DNA of 64,000 bases from Enoplolaimus lenunculus (Eukaryota > Nematoda > Enoplea > Enoplida > Thoracostomopsidae). Positions 36,441-47,352 of the stretch are shown here, in pieces (positions within the stretch are counted from its first letter, which is position 1; every line of letters begins with the position of its first letter). The DNA lies in NCBI GenBank assembly GCA_030248215.1, contig JASANG010002845.1, positions 186,001 to 250,000 of the forward strand, in the 5' to 3' direction. The notes below the pieces were generated by a model. The model was not told the DNA's origin and ran no database searches. It saw only the letters and a program-made list of their open reading frames with translations. The position numbers and the translations under genes are program-made.

Positions 36441-37873
36441 GCTTGCGGTTTTTGTTGCACGTGATATTGTTGCGTTGAATTGCAATTCTTATTGCAGGTC
36501 TGCAATGCACTTTGTGGTTGCGTCGCGTTACCATCGTTGTTTTCAAACGAATAAAGGTTGCTTTGCCGTGGTGACGCTCGCCGTGCCATCATTGCTGGAA
36601 CTTGTAAAAGTGAACGAAGATTAGACGCTTTCGTTGCGTTTGATAAGGCGCCTTGGACCGAACTCGAACGATTTACGGACGCTGTGCTGGGAAATTTTTC
36701 AGAAATTGGTGTATGAAGCTGGCTTTCGTCTGTTTTTGATTGGCTGTTCCTCGACGTAGAGCTGGTGTGTAGTTTGACTTGACTGTGTCGCTTGTCAGCC
36801 AATGAACGTCTTCTTGCGTATTTGTCGTACAAAGGCAACATTGAAGTGCGTTGTTGAAGAAATTTTGGCTGTGTCTTAGACAACGAAACCTTTGGCCACG
36901 AATCGCGTTGCCTTTTGCCGTCATTTATGAGCCATGGAAATGCGAATTGTTTTTTCTTCGACGAGTTCGCAAGTGAAATGCTGGACTTTTGTTGATCTGT
37001 AACACTGTCACTGGATGGTCTATGGAATTTTTCACGATTTGAATTCAAACCGCAATTACAAGGCGGTGCCGCGCAGAAAGCTTCCGGTCTGTAGACGAAA
37101 ATTTGATTTTCGTCAAGACATTTCGGTATAGGGTTGCTAATAACGATAGGATGGCTAGCATATGTGTCGAAATTATCATTTTGCTCGTTTGAAGTAAACT
37201 CGTTAACGAAATTGTATTCGCTAAAATTGGCATTGTATGAAATTTCGGGTTCAACGTTGGTATTGTCGTATTCTGGTGACTTTTTAACGTTGTGTTCAAA
37301 CGAACTAAAGCTTGACTCTGAATTGCTTACAATTACGACCGGTATTGGCTTAACTCGTTCGCTTAATGAACAACTTGCAGTTATTGCGTGTTTCGCGCGT
37401 CGTTGAGGAGTCGTTGAATTTAAAGTTGTGTTTGAAATGTTAATTAATTTTTGAGAATTAATTTTTGAGCCATCACTTGAAGTTTGGTCATAAATGCATT
37501 TTGAACCAAATGTCATAGGAACCGATGGATAGCTGATTTCTTTAATTTGGTTATTGTTGCTGTTAATACTGCTTTTATTTTGGTTACTGTTTGTGATATT
37601 TTTGTAGTTATAGTTGATGTTATTATTATTGTTGTTAATATTATTACTATTATTATTGTTATTATTATTATTATTATTATCATTATTATTATTATTATTA
37701 TTATTGCTGTTGTTGTTGTCGTTGATGTTGTTGTTGTTTTGGGTGACAATATTATTGTTTGTGGACTGTTGCGATGGGTTTGATTGAAATCGGGTGATGC
37801 TCACGTTGTCGTATTCAGATGGTGGTCTTGAAATCGAACCCATTAGAGCTGAACGGAATTTGCGAGTCATCAC
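32378..37873 (-). CDS. DEG/ENaC-family cation channel with long poly-Asn and poly-Gln tail (channel B)
   Basis: Three exons, 37873-35809, 34304-33144 and 32487-32378, both introns phase 1 GT-AG, frame open to TGA; about 1,111 residues against roughly 500-800 for most family members. The excess is a cytosolic N-tail of about 650 residues with an Asn-rich run (about 38-91) and a Gln/His-rich run (about 478-581). The gating motif CTMHGIADIV precedes TM1 (FWLIAFVGAITACAYGCG, about 665-682). The ectodomain matches channel A along its length (TSFYVRRS, CPFNRINRS, CLPPCNYWEY, ETFIANIG) and TM2 begins GGQLGLWVGGSVLTLL. Channel A has no intron after TM1 and channel B lacks A's ectodomain intron; the intron before TM2 is shared. 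Role: predicted plasma-membrane sodium or cation channel subunit. Intron 1 holds two repeats. Confidence 0.93.
34460..35035. mobile_element. Long foldback element in channel B intron 1
   Basis: About 575 bp with arms of roughly 250 bp that are mutual complements: TATTTGAGGTTCTCAGACAT, AAATTTGAATTTTTGAAAAA and CAGACGTCTGGCT in the left arm answer GAGAACCTCAAATATGC, TTTTTCAAAAATTCAAATTT and AGCCAGACGTCTAATTG in the right. The spacer near 34720-34780 contains GGATCGCGTCGTCGC. It has no coding capacity and transcribed RNA would form a long hairpin. Confidence 0.85.
35113..35507 (+). mobile_element. TTAGGC-bearing MITE, copy 6, with nested hairpin insertion
   Basis: Left end GGTCCCTGTAAAGATCAGAG, right end the complement of GGCCAATGCATAAAACAGGG. 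The core has four TTAGGC units (TTTAGGCTTAGGCTTAGGCT onwards). At 395 bp it is about twice the family length because about 160-190 bp is inserted after AGGAATACGCTTGTG. The insertion contains two strong hairpins and is annotated separately. In intron 1 of channel B. Confidence 0.85.
35278..35439. mobile_element. Double-hairpin insertion inside MITE copy 6
   Basis: Hairpin 1 pairs 35308-35329 (CTTACCCTAACGTGTGTCAC) with 35336-35357 around a 6-nt loop. Hairpin 2 pairs 35384-35396 (AGGGTTAACGAGT) with 35416-35428. The outer parts CATATATGGACGGTTAA and TTAACCCTACCATATG are loosely complementary, so this may be a foldback element that jumped into the MITE. The arms contain CCCTAA/TTAGGG. Confidence 0.65.
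36131..36440 (-). repeat. CAA/CAG trinucleotide tract encoding poly-Gln of channel B
   Basis: About 310 bp of TTG/CTG on the plus strand, CAA/CAG on the coding strand, interrupted by His and a few Glu, Pro, Tyr and Asp codons. Long uninterrupted (TTG)n stretches occur near 36133-36177, 36224-36277 and 36388-36440. All six frames are open here, which gives artefactual poly-Cys, poly-Val, poly-Leu and poly-Thr frames. Confidence 0.95.
37628..37770 (-). repeat. AAT/AAC trinucleotide tract encoding poly-Asn of channel B
   Basis: ATT/GTT repeats on the plus strand (AAT/AAC in the coding sense) giving the Asn-rich segment at about residues 38-91 of channel B, with occasional Asp, Ser and Ile. Confidence 0.9.
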
Positions 37874-38199
37874 AAAAAATTACTTTGTTGAATAAACGGT
37901 TTAATTAGTTGTAATTTACTGTAAACTGTTTCATATTATAATAATTGAAATGAGAGCAAACTATTTTATATTTTTAAAATTTGCCCGCGTTATGTTTCGG
38001 ATAAAGACTGACACATAGCTTATTTCTGTTTAGTTCCAGTCACTTTTGCAAAGCACAGATTTGCATTGGCAAGCTTTTCATTTTTTTAGACTGGCGAATG
38101 CTGTTCAAAACTGACAGCAATGTCTTATTATTGCAGGCTGGTTCAATTAACTATAGAAAGATCTCCAAGTGTTAAGGGGCTTGTTGCATTTAATATGAA

Positions 38200-39433
38200 G
38201 TTAAACTAAAAAAACCCCAAAATTAATAAAACACAACCTAAAGATAAGAAACACTACTACAAAATATTAAACTCCGCACACAGACTTTATAATCTGCGAC
38301 AACTCTTTTTCAAATCGACTAACGAAGACACAAAAAACGAAAACAAAAAGATAACAACCACAAACCCAACAACAAACAAAACACCCACACTATGATCAAT
38401 AACTATAACCAAAAAATTTAAAAAAAATATCACTCTATCTTTAAAATTTCTATCAGAACATTTCTACAAAAATACAGAATCTCCAATATTTCAGAAAAAT
38501 AAAATAACAATTCCTTCTTTACATTCACAACAATTTTCTTCAATTAATAGATATTTCCCTTCATTAGCTTTTCTTTACCCTCACCCATAATCCACGTATA
38601 CAACCCGGCGAAACCGACAGGAAACCAGCTAGAACACTATAGCGTATAACGCGTAGAACACAACAAACTACGAAACTAACGAAACTAATACCGTTAGTAA
38701 CCAACTGAGTAAACCACTATAAATCACTAAACACTATAAAACCACCGTAAAAGAAGAAGAACATAATAACTACACCTAACAACTCGGAAAACAATTTACC
38801 GAGGAAGATAAACCATCTGAACCAATGTTAAACTTAATGAAATAACAACAGAAATATCCTCAACCATGTAACCAACCATAACAACAGAACAAGTAAAATA
38901 AACTAAAAACATAAAACCATAAAAGACACAGAACCGAGAGTAAAACTTAACAACTTGAAACAAACAAAACAAAACCAACAAACACCTATTAAAACCTGTA
39001 AACCGACTTAAGACGACCGAGTAACGAAAAACGAACAAACAACAAACAACAACAAACCACTAACACGGAACCGAACCAAACCGTCAACGAACCAACTAAC
39101 CAGAACTAAACCACCCAAACCACCCAAACCACCCAAACCACTAAACAAACCACGAACCACAACCACAAACAAACAAACGACAAACAACCAAAACGCCAAC
39201 AACGAACCAACCAAAACCAAAAAAAACAAACCGTAACAACCAACAACCAACCAAAACAACAAACCACAACAACAAACGAACGAAGAAACGTAAACAGGAA
39301 CAACAAGTACAAACATAACATACAAACACCCAACCCAACAACCCAACCGAAACAAACAAACTGAAAAACAAAAAAACAAAACAAACAAAACAAAAAAACA
39401 AACAACAACAACAACAACAAAAACAAACAACAA

Positions 39434-39480
<47 letters not shown>

Positions 39481-39545
39481 AACACAACAAAAACAAAAAA
39501 AATAATAAAAATAAAAAAAAAACAAAAAAACAACAAAAAAAAATT
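38200..39545. other. Strand-asymmetric A/C-rich block with A45 run
   Basis: For about 1.35 kb the plus strand is almost only A and C (minus strand T and G), unlike the balanced AT-rich sequence on both sides. The change is abrupt at the right edge, where normal sequence resumes at about 39546. Near the right end is an uninterrupted run of 45 A (39435-39479). On the minus strand 39110-39146 reads as repeated GGTTTGGGTGG, with enough G runs for a quadruplex. Minus-strand frames are long and hydrophobic (Phe, Leu, Val, Cys) because of composition. It begins 330 bp upstream of the channel B start codon. Possible readings: a GT-biased nuclear copy of mitochondrial DNA, an R-loop-prone 5' flank, or decayed AAC/AAAC microsatellite. 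Confidence 0.7.
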
Positions 39546-40839
39546 AAAGGTCAAAGTTCAAAACTACTTAGCAATTATCTGCTATGATTTTTGTCAAAGC
39601 GGTTACTTCCAAAAATGGTATGGTCATATCCAAATCAAGTATTGGTCATATTTTATTTCAAAATTAAACACTAATAATTAAGTACAAGTTCGCAGTTAAA
39701 TTCAGATGGACAACTTCGATTTTGAGCGATATAATATCAAAGGTCGTGAAGTTGGTAAACAGTTTATCAAATAAGCAAACTGCGTAACCCTGGAAAATTA
39801 TGCACAAGTATGGCAGTTAGGTGCTGTACTCTTGAACATTCTGTCACCTATTAGTAGCAACCAATAAATCGATAAAAATAACGAAGTAGAAAATCTGAAA
39901 ACTTGTTAAATTTTTAGACTAGGTGTAAAAAGAACGTTTTGTTGTATTAACGCTGACGCTGAGGTACGGACACCAGAAAGTTTCACTTCCATCAGTGGTT
40001 CAACACACCCTTTTGCCAATAAAGAATAATTGTTTCTTTATGTTTAGAAAATACTTGGCGTGAAATTTCACAACAGTACGAGTAAAACTGGTTTAGAGTA
40101 CAATTAGTTTTTTTATTTACAACATTTGATACCCTTTGGCGAAAAATACTAACAACCTTTCAATCTTAGGCACCAACAAATACGAATAAACATTTTATCT
40201 GGATCATATTTCATATTGACTTCATTCAAATGAAACGAAACGAGTCTATCGATTTTAAGGCGTGTCTAAGGTCTGGACAGATCCGGTAGACGTAAAGGAA
40301 CAGTCGAAAACTAAGACGAAAACACAATTTCCTGGCAATACTTAATCGCGAAACCAGTCTGTTTGCCAGTTGAGTTTCTGTAAAACAACATTTTTTTCTT
40401 AGAACTTCCGGATGATATATTAAAGGAGTGACTTCTTGATGTAATATATTTAACACTTGGACGTTGTTTCAAGTTTTGAAAACGTTTATATTGAAGCGTA
40501 ATAGCGTTTTGGCAAACTTGAAAAAGAGCTTACTTTATTTTGTAGCGTTTTGCTAACTAGCGATTTATTTTAGAGTTTCTCCGCTAATGACTCAATTTTC
40601 TAAATTTTCTAACGCTCTAAATAAAAATTATATATCTCTGAATACCTATTACTACATACTATTTGTTTTGTTTCCCTAATTTTGGTGTAAAGTTTGTCTA
40701 TACGTGCCCAATTGTTGACCACGCCATATAAAGGATCCTGTATAACGCAAAGACAGACACACTACTTGAATTGCTAAGTCTAACCAAATTAATTTATTTT
40801 GTTTCCTAAGGCACCGTTACATTGTTTCCCTATTCGTTA

Positions 40840-41117
40840 AGCCCTATTCACACGTGCCAGTTTTGCTGCGAGAACTTGCAGCTGCAACTTGCACTTGCAA
40901 GTTTTGTCCAAAATCAAGTTCCAAAAACTTGAAGCAACAAATAATTCATTATTAAAAAATCACGGTTAGAAATTTAGTTCACATGTGTAAATAACCATGC
41001 GAGCTCACTGAATTTATTGCATCAGCTTTCTCATTGACTGATGAAAAAATACAAGTTCTGCGTGCAATTTGCAGCTGCAAGTTTTCGCAGCAAACACTTG
41101 CTCGTATGAATAGGGCT
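40840..41117. mobile_element. TGCAAGTT-family foldback MITE, copy 4
   Basis: The most complete copy. Left end AAGCCCTATTCACACGTGCC, then GAGAACTTGCAGCTGCAACT; right part TTGCAGCTGCAAGTTTTCGC, ending GTATGAATAGGGCT. Central AATTTAGTTCACATGTGTAA matches the copy at 701-975. Confidence 0.85.
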
Positions 41118-42218
41118 ATAAGCTATCAAAATAAGCAAATGACGTTGCATTTAAACAGATTGCGGGTAATTTTAGACACATTAATGTTAAAAGATAAATT
41201 GAAGTTTTGCTTTTGCTGTTAGGGTTTAAGGCAATTGTGTTGTAGGTATATGTTCCGATAGTTTATAGATTTGTTTTTTAATTAGCTGTGCCTTTTGTGT
41301 CTGGAGCGAATAGTATTGTGTTTGAAAAAACTCTGCAACGAATATGCTAAATTTTCCATGAAAATTTGCTAATTCGAATAAATCAATTATTTCGCTAATT
41401 TCTAGCGCTTTCGTATATAAGGGAAGTGTGTATTCGTATTTTTCGATGGCTTGTTTTAAATTTGAGGTTGAAAAATTAAATATATTGAAATGATATCAAG
41501 GCAAGAGTGCATGACATTTAACAAGAGTGTGCAACGATACGGACTGTACACGGTACAAAATGTAATAGCACGCGTTGCGTTTTTAACCGACCCGTTTATT
41601 TACGGGGTCAATATGACGTATACGTAAAATATTCGACTGTAAAAGCTTGACAATTTTGAAATATTAACGCAGTGTTTTTGAAGCGCGTAGCGTATCATAC
41701 AATTTTAAGGTTAGTACAAATGAGGGTAGACATAAACGCAACGACGCTGTTTGTATTCTTTTGTACGCAGCATGTATCCATCCACTCTTGATAATATTAA
41801 TAAAGTTGCAAAACTTTTTTCGTTGCAAACGTGTTGTATCCGATCGCTTAACAGTGCGAATACATTAGAAATTGCTTCCCTTCAACACTGAGGGATTTTT
41901 TGTATAAATACACGTTTCTCTGGGTTCAAAAAGAAAGCTGTGATTAGCGAATTACATACGGCGTTGATATTTTATATCATCTGAAACGACAGTTTCAACA
42001 GCATTTTCGCAGTTAACTTTGTTAAAATCAACTTCTAAAATATATCGGACTCGGAATTTGAAGATGCGAACTTGTACTTTGTGAACATCACAAATAATTT
42101 TCAGTTATTTATTTGGCAAACAGTTTCCTTTACGCGAGCGCATTTGCAAACACCACCCTCCAAAATATATGTTTTAGAGCTAAAACTATCATCGGTTCGC
42201 CGGCTTAATGTAAACGTT

Positions 42219-42291
42219 AAGAGCGGAATAGGCTTAGGCTTAGGAATATGCTAATACACTACTGTTACAGCTCTATTCTATACATTAGACC
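42219..42291 (+). mobile_element. TTAGGC-bearing MITE, copy 7 (right half)
   Basis: Contains GGCTTAGGCTTAGGAATATG and the right subterminal ACTACTGTTACAGCTC, ending with the complement of GGTCTAATGTATAGAATAGA. The left terminal repeat is missing; AGAGCGGAAT at 42220 may be its inner remnant. Confidence 0.75.
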
Positions 42292-43201
42292 GTTAACAGG
42301 AGCAAAATTGAATTCGTGAATGCTATCAACGAGAATCAATTATACGTGCATTTAATTAAAATAAAACATAAAACGCGACGCTCAAAATTCAAGATTGGAC
42401 AGTAATATTTTAAAAAAGACAACGTAAATAAAATTTCAAAATCCTAATACCTAAATATAGCAGAGCTTAAACTGCGTACGCCTGTCAACCCAGTTTTAGA
42501 ATTTTTATCCCTCCATACAATTAATCAGACTAATGTATACCACAAATCGGATTTTCTAACGGTAGAAAACGGTTCCAAAAACGGTATTTTACGCAGGCAA
42601 TCAAAATAAACTGCAAGCGTATAAGCCAGATGAAATATGGTCATTTCAGTAATAATTTTTAATGACAAAACAAAAATCAATTGTTGAACGTTAATCAGTC
42701 ACTTTAATAAATGCATCAACCGATAATGCCTGGTACAATGCCCAACTTGGCCCACGTTCGAAGCCGAGCGAGAACAAAATTATCAAGCCTAACCTTCATA
42801 TTTCTCATAACGCGCAAGTCTCAACTTTACCAAAACCTAAGCACGTGAATTTTCACTATACACTGATAGCTTCGTTTATTGCTTACCCAGGCAATGTCCA
42901 CGATGCATCTAGCTGTAGTAGGTATTGTAGACATAACAACTATTTAGCCACTTTGCTCATGAATACTTTCTATCTCACCCCCAAATCTAGTTTCAAACTG
43001 GCATCCGAATCGCCAATCTGTCGGCTGGAAGGCGTTCGCCATCAAACCTCAGCTGTATATCGGAGCTTGCCGCTCGAGCCTGAAGGGCCACGCGTGTTGT
43101 GGAAATTTTGTACGGCACATACGTGTAATCATTGTTAAACAATATACATACCATAACACGAGAACTCGAGGTCAGAACCCAATAAAAACAATTATCACCA
43201 T

Positions 43202-43365
43202 CAGTGCCATCGCAAGCGCCCCCCAAACCCTCAAAGTGAAGGGACCTCGACTCCTTGGAGAGCCCAACTTTGGCAAACTGAAATTTTTCGCTTAAAAGTG
43301 TAAAACATTTTATTTGGGGCCCGCTCGGACCTGTTTGGGGACCGACTATCTTAACGCCAGCGCTG
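43202..43365. mobile_element. hAT-like MITE, copy 2
   Basis: 164 bp, ends CAGTGCCATCGC and GCCAGCGCTG, flanked by atcaccat (43194-43201) and atcactat (43366-43373), seven of eight matching, the 8-bp duplication expected of hAT. Inner CGCTCGGACCTGTTTGGGG and GACTATCTTAACGCC are shared with 24186-24340. Confidence 0.82.
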
Positions 43366-45557
43366 ATCACTATTCGAATCAGTTCTACAAACCACGTTGA
43401 ATACATATCTGTTTATAAAACAATTTTATGTGACTTATTTAATCTGTGGGACGCACCGAATTCGTTGCAAATGGCAATAGGTCAGACTAACGGAAACGTT
43501 TAGTTATCAAAATAACGAAAAATGTTCACAGTTTCGATGATTTTTTCTTGGTTTTGTTGCAAATTCAACAAATTGGCAGACTGTCTGTATTGTATAGCTG
43601 AATAGTGATCTGCATCAAACTATGGGTACAAAAATCACGAAATTTCGATTTTTGCCACAAACGAAAACATATATTCTGTTACACTCTAACTAAAGCTATC
43701 GCATCGAAAAAATAGTTGAAAAATTCTGTGTCCTAGCTTTGTCGCCCAAATACATCTGGAATATACAGCGGCTAGACAGATTATGATATTAAATACAAAA
43801 TATACGTCATTTGCATTTGATGTGCTAAAATGAAATTGGTCGTATAAACAATACTTTATGTCTCGTCAAATTCCGCTGAGACATCAAAAACGTAACAGCC
43901 GGGCGTGCTATTATAAATACGTCATTTTTCAAGGTAAAAAAACTTAGCAAAATAGTCAGACATCCGTCATGTTGCGAAGTAAACTGCAATCATCTTCGGC
44001 TAGACGTTTATTATGGCCCGTGAAATGTATAGGGGCTTGTCTACTTTAAGCATCACCTATTAAGCTAAAGCGTAGCCTTGCCTTAAACCAGTACATAAAC
44101 AAATCCACCTCAGTTTCAATGGTAGCAGGTACTATTCTTGACATGGGCATTATTTTAGCGCTTGTTTCATGTTGTGGACGTAACATACGCAGTGTTCGAC
44201 AGTTTTCATATTTACCATGTATTACATTTCAAGCAAAACAATTGCTAAAACTCGTAACTATTTGTGCACAATCTGTGATTCGCTCTGTCCCTTTGCGGCC
44301 ACAGGTAAACTTGTCATCCGGTGTAACTAGCTGAACTTTGGACCATCCAGCGAATTTGGAAACGTACCTATTTTAGGTAACAGCTCGTCCCAATCACATT
44401 ATGTATTCAGACCTTAACTTCAACAAATATATACTCTGCCCAGGTTAAAAGTAACCGATACATATGATGAACGGTTCAAAAATAAACATTTTAAATGAAA
44501 TATTTTTGTTCCATGTTGTTTTGTCTATTCTTTTTTTGCGGATTCACAAGCAAAATCGGCTTTAGAACACTGCCAAGTCGTGATTCCCATTGCATTCATC
44601 AACAGACTGAGAACACGGCAGTGGTTGAGGTTTAACTTTTGTTAATGTTGAGGGAAATGAAATTTGAAATTCCATTATTTATATACTCTTTAGAATATAA
44701 ACGGAGCAACTTTTTTACATACATGAAAACAGAAAATTAACATTGGCAAGAGCAATTTCTTGAATATAAGACATTTATGTTTTAACTATTTAACAAACAA
44801 ATTTGGGAGTTGTTTAAGGTTTTTTATATCCGGAACACAAGACATTTGTCTTGAAAATTCAAGAAAGTGGGAGTCTTGAAATTTTAAGACAATTTATTTT
44901 GTGTAATGTTCTCATTACATTTCGCTACCGGTATAATTTTAGAGAAAAAGTAGCACATAGAATACACGCAAAATGTTTCAAGATTGTGGTTGCGGGCAAA
45001 TTTTATTTTATTAATTTTGAAGTTGGAACTTCAACATCATTCTCAAGTGATTTCTGGACGGAGTTTCCAAACCCTGGTGTATAAACTTCCGCTTATGTGT
45101 TCATAGTCTAAAGGTTGTTAAAGTTTGTGGACGCTGTAAAGTATATACTATTAAACCACTCTGGATACTACTTAGTTACTGTTAGAAAGCAAAATCATTT
45201 CGGAAACTTTCTAGTTATTGGGTTCAAAAAATTTTCTTCAAAAATTTCATCTAAAAATTACTTTCTAAGCAATTTTATTTTAAAACATTTAACCTCTCGT
45301 GTTTTGATTGGCTGTTGCTACTGGCAGCATGCCGATGGTGTCAGGTTCTTTTTGGCTATCTTAGCCAGTGCTGGAATCGACTCTGTTTAGAGAAAAGGTT
45401 AGCCGGGTGTGATCCGATTAAGTGGTAAATTTGTAAACTGAGAATTTTAAAAATTGGTGAGCGCCGTAGTCTATCACGTTTTCAGTTTCATAATCAGTTG
45501 GACGTTTGGATATTAAGAATCGATCGGTTTTTGATTAACTTTGTGAAAGCGTGAAAT

Positions 45558-45652
45558 ATGGATAGGAATTCAACCATGCACAGTCATGAAAACAACCCCC
45601 CACACATTGAAGAGTTCTCGGAAAGGAATATTTTTAACCAAAAAAGGCTGGT
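45558..45652 (+). CDS. Possible first coding exon (unsupported elsewhere)
   Basis: An ATG after AT-rich, UTR-like sequence opens 31 codons (MDRNSTMHSHENN onward) before a fair donor, CTG then GTCAGT, in phase 0. The next candidate exon on this strand, the RRM exon at 49547, also accepts phase 0, so this could be its first exon across a 3.9-kb intron. Nothing in the peptide identifies it, and it may be coincidence. Confidence 0.2.
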
Positions 45653-45851
45653 CAGTCTACATTGCATCCGCGTGCACTTCCTTCTACGTATCAGAGCGTT
45701 AAACTATGCTTCAGATAGCCTAGTGGCGTACCTAGAAATTTGCTTGGGGGGCCGCATCTTGTCAGGCCCTTGCTTTTGGTTGCCGGCTAAAAGCAAACAT
45801 AAAATTAACAGTACGGATCTCAATTTTTTATGGGATTTATGACTGACATCA

Positions 45852-46132
45852 GGGATGGGTGGTCTAGGTTAAAAACCTAGACCAAGACCGAGACCGAGGC
45901 ATGAATAAGTGAATACCGGGACCGGCCAAGAAAAGTCTCGGTCTCGGTCAATTTTTGGTTATCACGGAAAAAACGTAAATTATTGCGTAACTATGAAATT
46001 TTGTCATAGAAAAATTTTATTCATCAGCCATAAAAAAGCGAGACCGAGACTGAGATTTGTCATATGCCGAGAATTACCAAGACCGAAACGGAGACTCCAA
46101 TTCCTGGAAGCCAGAATTTAGACTGACATTGA
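45852..46132. mobile_element. GAGACC-repeat foldback element
   Basis: Left part carries CCTAGACCAAGACCGAGACC and later AAGTCTCGGTCTCGGTC; right part carries GCGAGACCGAGACTGAG and CAAGACCGAAACGGAGACTC. The middle is AT-rich. The layout of subterminal hexamer-like repeats in opposite orientation around an AT-rich core parallels the TTAGGC and CCGG families. Ends are not well defined. Confidence 0.5.
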
Positions 46133-47283
46133 AAGACTCGCGAGCGAGAAGCTATACATTGTTTCAGTATTATATCCCTGTGTAACAGTTTTAAATCATT
46201 TCTTTTATTCATGAAGCGCGGGGTTTAAACCGCCAAACCGAACCCGTCTGGTCTAGAGATAATTGCAATTGTGTAGTTTTGCACCTTTTTATTGCTATCT
46301 TTAGTTTTGAGCTGATCCGGTTAATAGGAAATTATTAGACCTTGTTGTCCATCTTTGATTATACCGCCGCAGCCAAAATTTTCCAAAAATTGATTAGTGA
46401 AAAACATCTCGAGCGAAAAAAACGAGAAACTATGCGTATAATTTTTGCATCTAAACTTTTATACCTGAGATAGCCACTTGTTTGGAGGTAGGTAATTCTG
46501 ATTTACAATTTCACAAACAATCGGAGCAAACATTATTTCGGTATATTCAGATTGCGTTTTTACGTTTATGTCGCTATTACCTCACTGGTTTTTCTTTCTT
46601 TGTCTCAGTAAAGTGATATCAAGATGTTGACTGAGAAACTTGAAATTAGGCATTACTTTGATGTGATGGAGTTTTTTTGCCGATGCACGAACTTCAACAC
46701 TTCTATTTTAAACTCTGTCTGCTGTGACAACACCTTTTAATAGTTCGTAAAACGATGGCATCTGCTCACAGAGATTGAGTCGGGCGCAACTTTGCTTGTC
46801 AACGAAAACCATTGTATGCCACCCCTTAACAATTTTTAGCCACCCATAACATGGTGAGCTTGCTACGAGCCTGGACTGCGTCGAATTTTGACAGCGCTCG
46901 CCAGCCCGATATCCAGTCCAGATTAACGATGCGAGAATGACCTAGAAGAAGGTCGAATCTCTGGTTAATAGGTATCTACCAGTGTTTATGACCAATATCC
47001 CACCAGTGTCATACATAAGCTCCCGCTCAAACTATTGTTGGGTTCAGCTGAAGTACGGTACTCCGTCGGTTTCGGAAAAATTACGTATTTGACAAAAAAT
47101 GTTGCTTTGACTGACACTGTGTCAACAGCACCTGTGGTGATGCACATGGATCTTTTTGCTTAATTGGTGTAAAATTTGATATTAAAACTGAATTTACGTG
47201 GCTATGCCTTTCATAATCTGTGTAATATTTCCGTCGTGTATAGTGCTATAACATGTACAGACAAAGGATGACGAAATTAATTA

Positions 47284-47352
47284 CGAGCTAGCGTGGCTAA
47301 GAGGTTTGGTTGTTTCACTGAGAATCAAACGGTTACGAATTCGAAACCCATT
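47284..47352 (+). pseudogene. tRNA-like relic with A and B boxes
   Basis: GCGTGGCTAAGAGG fits the pol III A box, TTTGGTT pairs with AATCAAA around an 11-nt loop as a distorted anticodon arm, and GGTTACGAATTCGAAACCC contains a B-box-like core. No clean acceptor stem. Likely a tRNA-derived SINE head or pseudogene. Confidence 0.4.

Larger units (their letters stand above)
39546..45557. other. Gap downstream of the A/C-rich block
   Basis: No gene was recognised. It holds a TGCAAGTT MITE (40840-41117), a half copy of the TTAGGC MITE (42219-42291) and a hAT-like MITE (43202-43365). A 76-codon minus-strand frame at 40226-40456 and two plus-strand frames at 44851-45084 and 45115-45390 are open but match nothing I know and lack convincing splice sites. 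Confidence 0.4.

Noticed and set aside
36021-36624. Long plus-strand and alternative-frame ORFs of poly-Cys, poly-Val, poly-Leu, poly-Thr and poly-Asn
   Set aside because: They are shadows of the CAA/CAG tract that encodes poly-Gln of channel B on the minus strand; the real frame is fixed by TM1 and the splice to exon 2.
38796-39554. Minus-strand hydrophobic ORFs rich in Phe, Leu, Val and Cys
   Set aside because: Their length follows from the GT-rich composition and the A45 run. No motif of a known protein was recognised, so I do not call a gene; the mitochondrial-copy idea is kept only as a hypothesis.
42993-43406. 137-codon minus-strand ORF
   Set aside because: It covers the hAT-like MITE at 43202-43365 and flanking sequence; no domain is visible.
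44851-45390. Two adjacent plus-strand ORFs (77 and 91 codons)
   Set aside because: AT-rich, no domain, no shared splice phase; kept out of the gene list.
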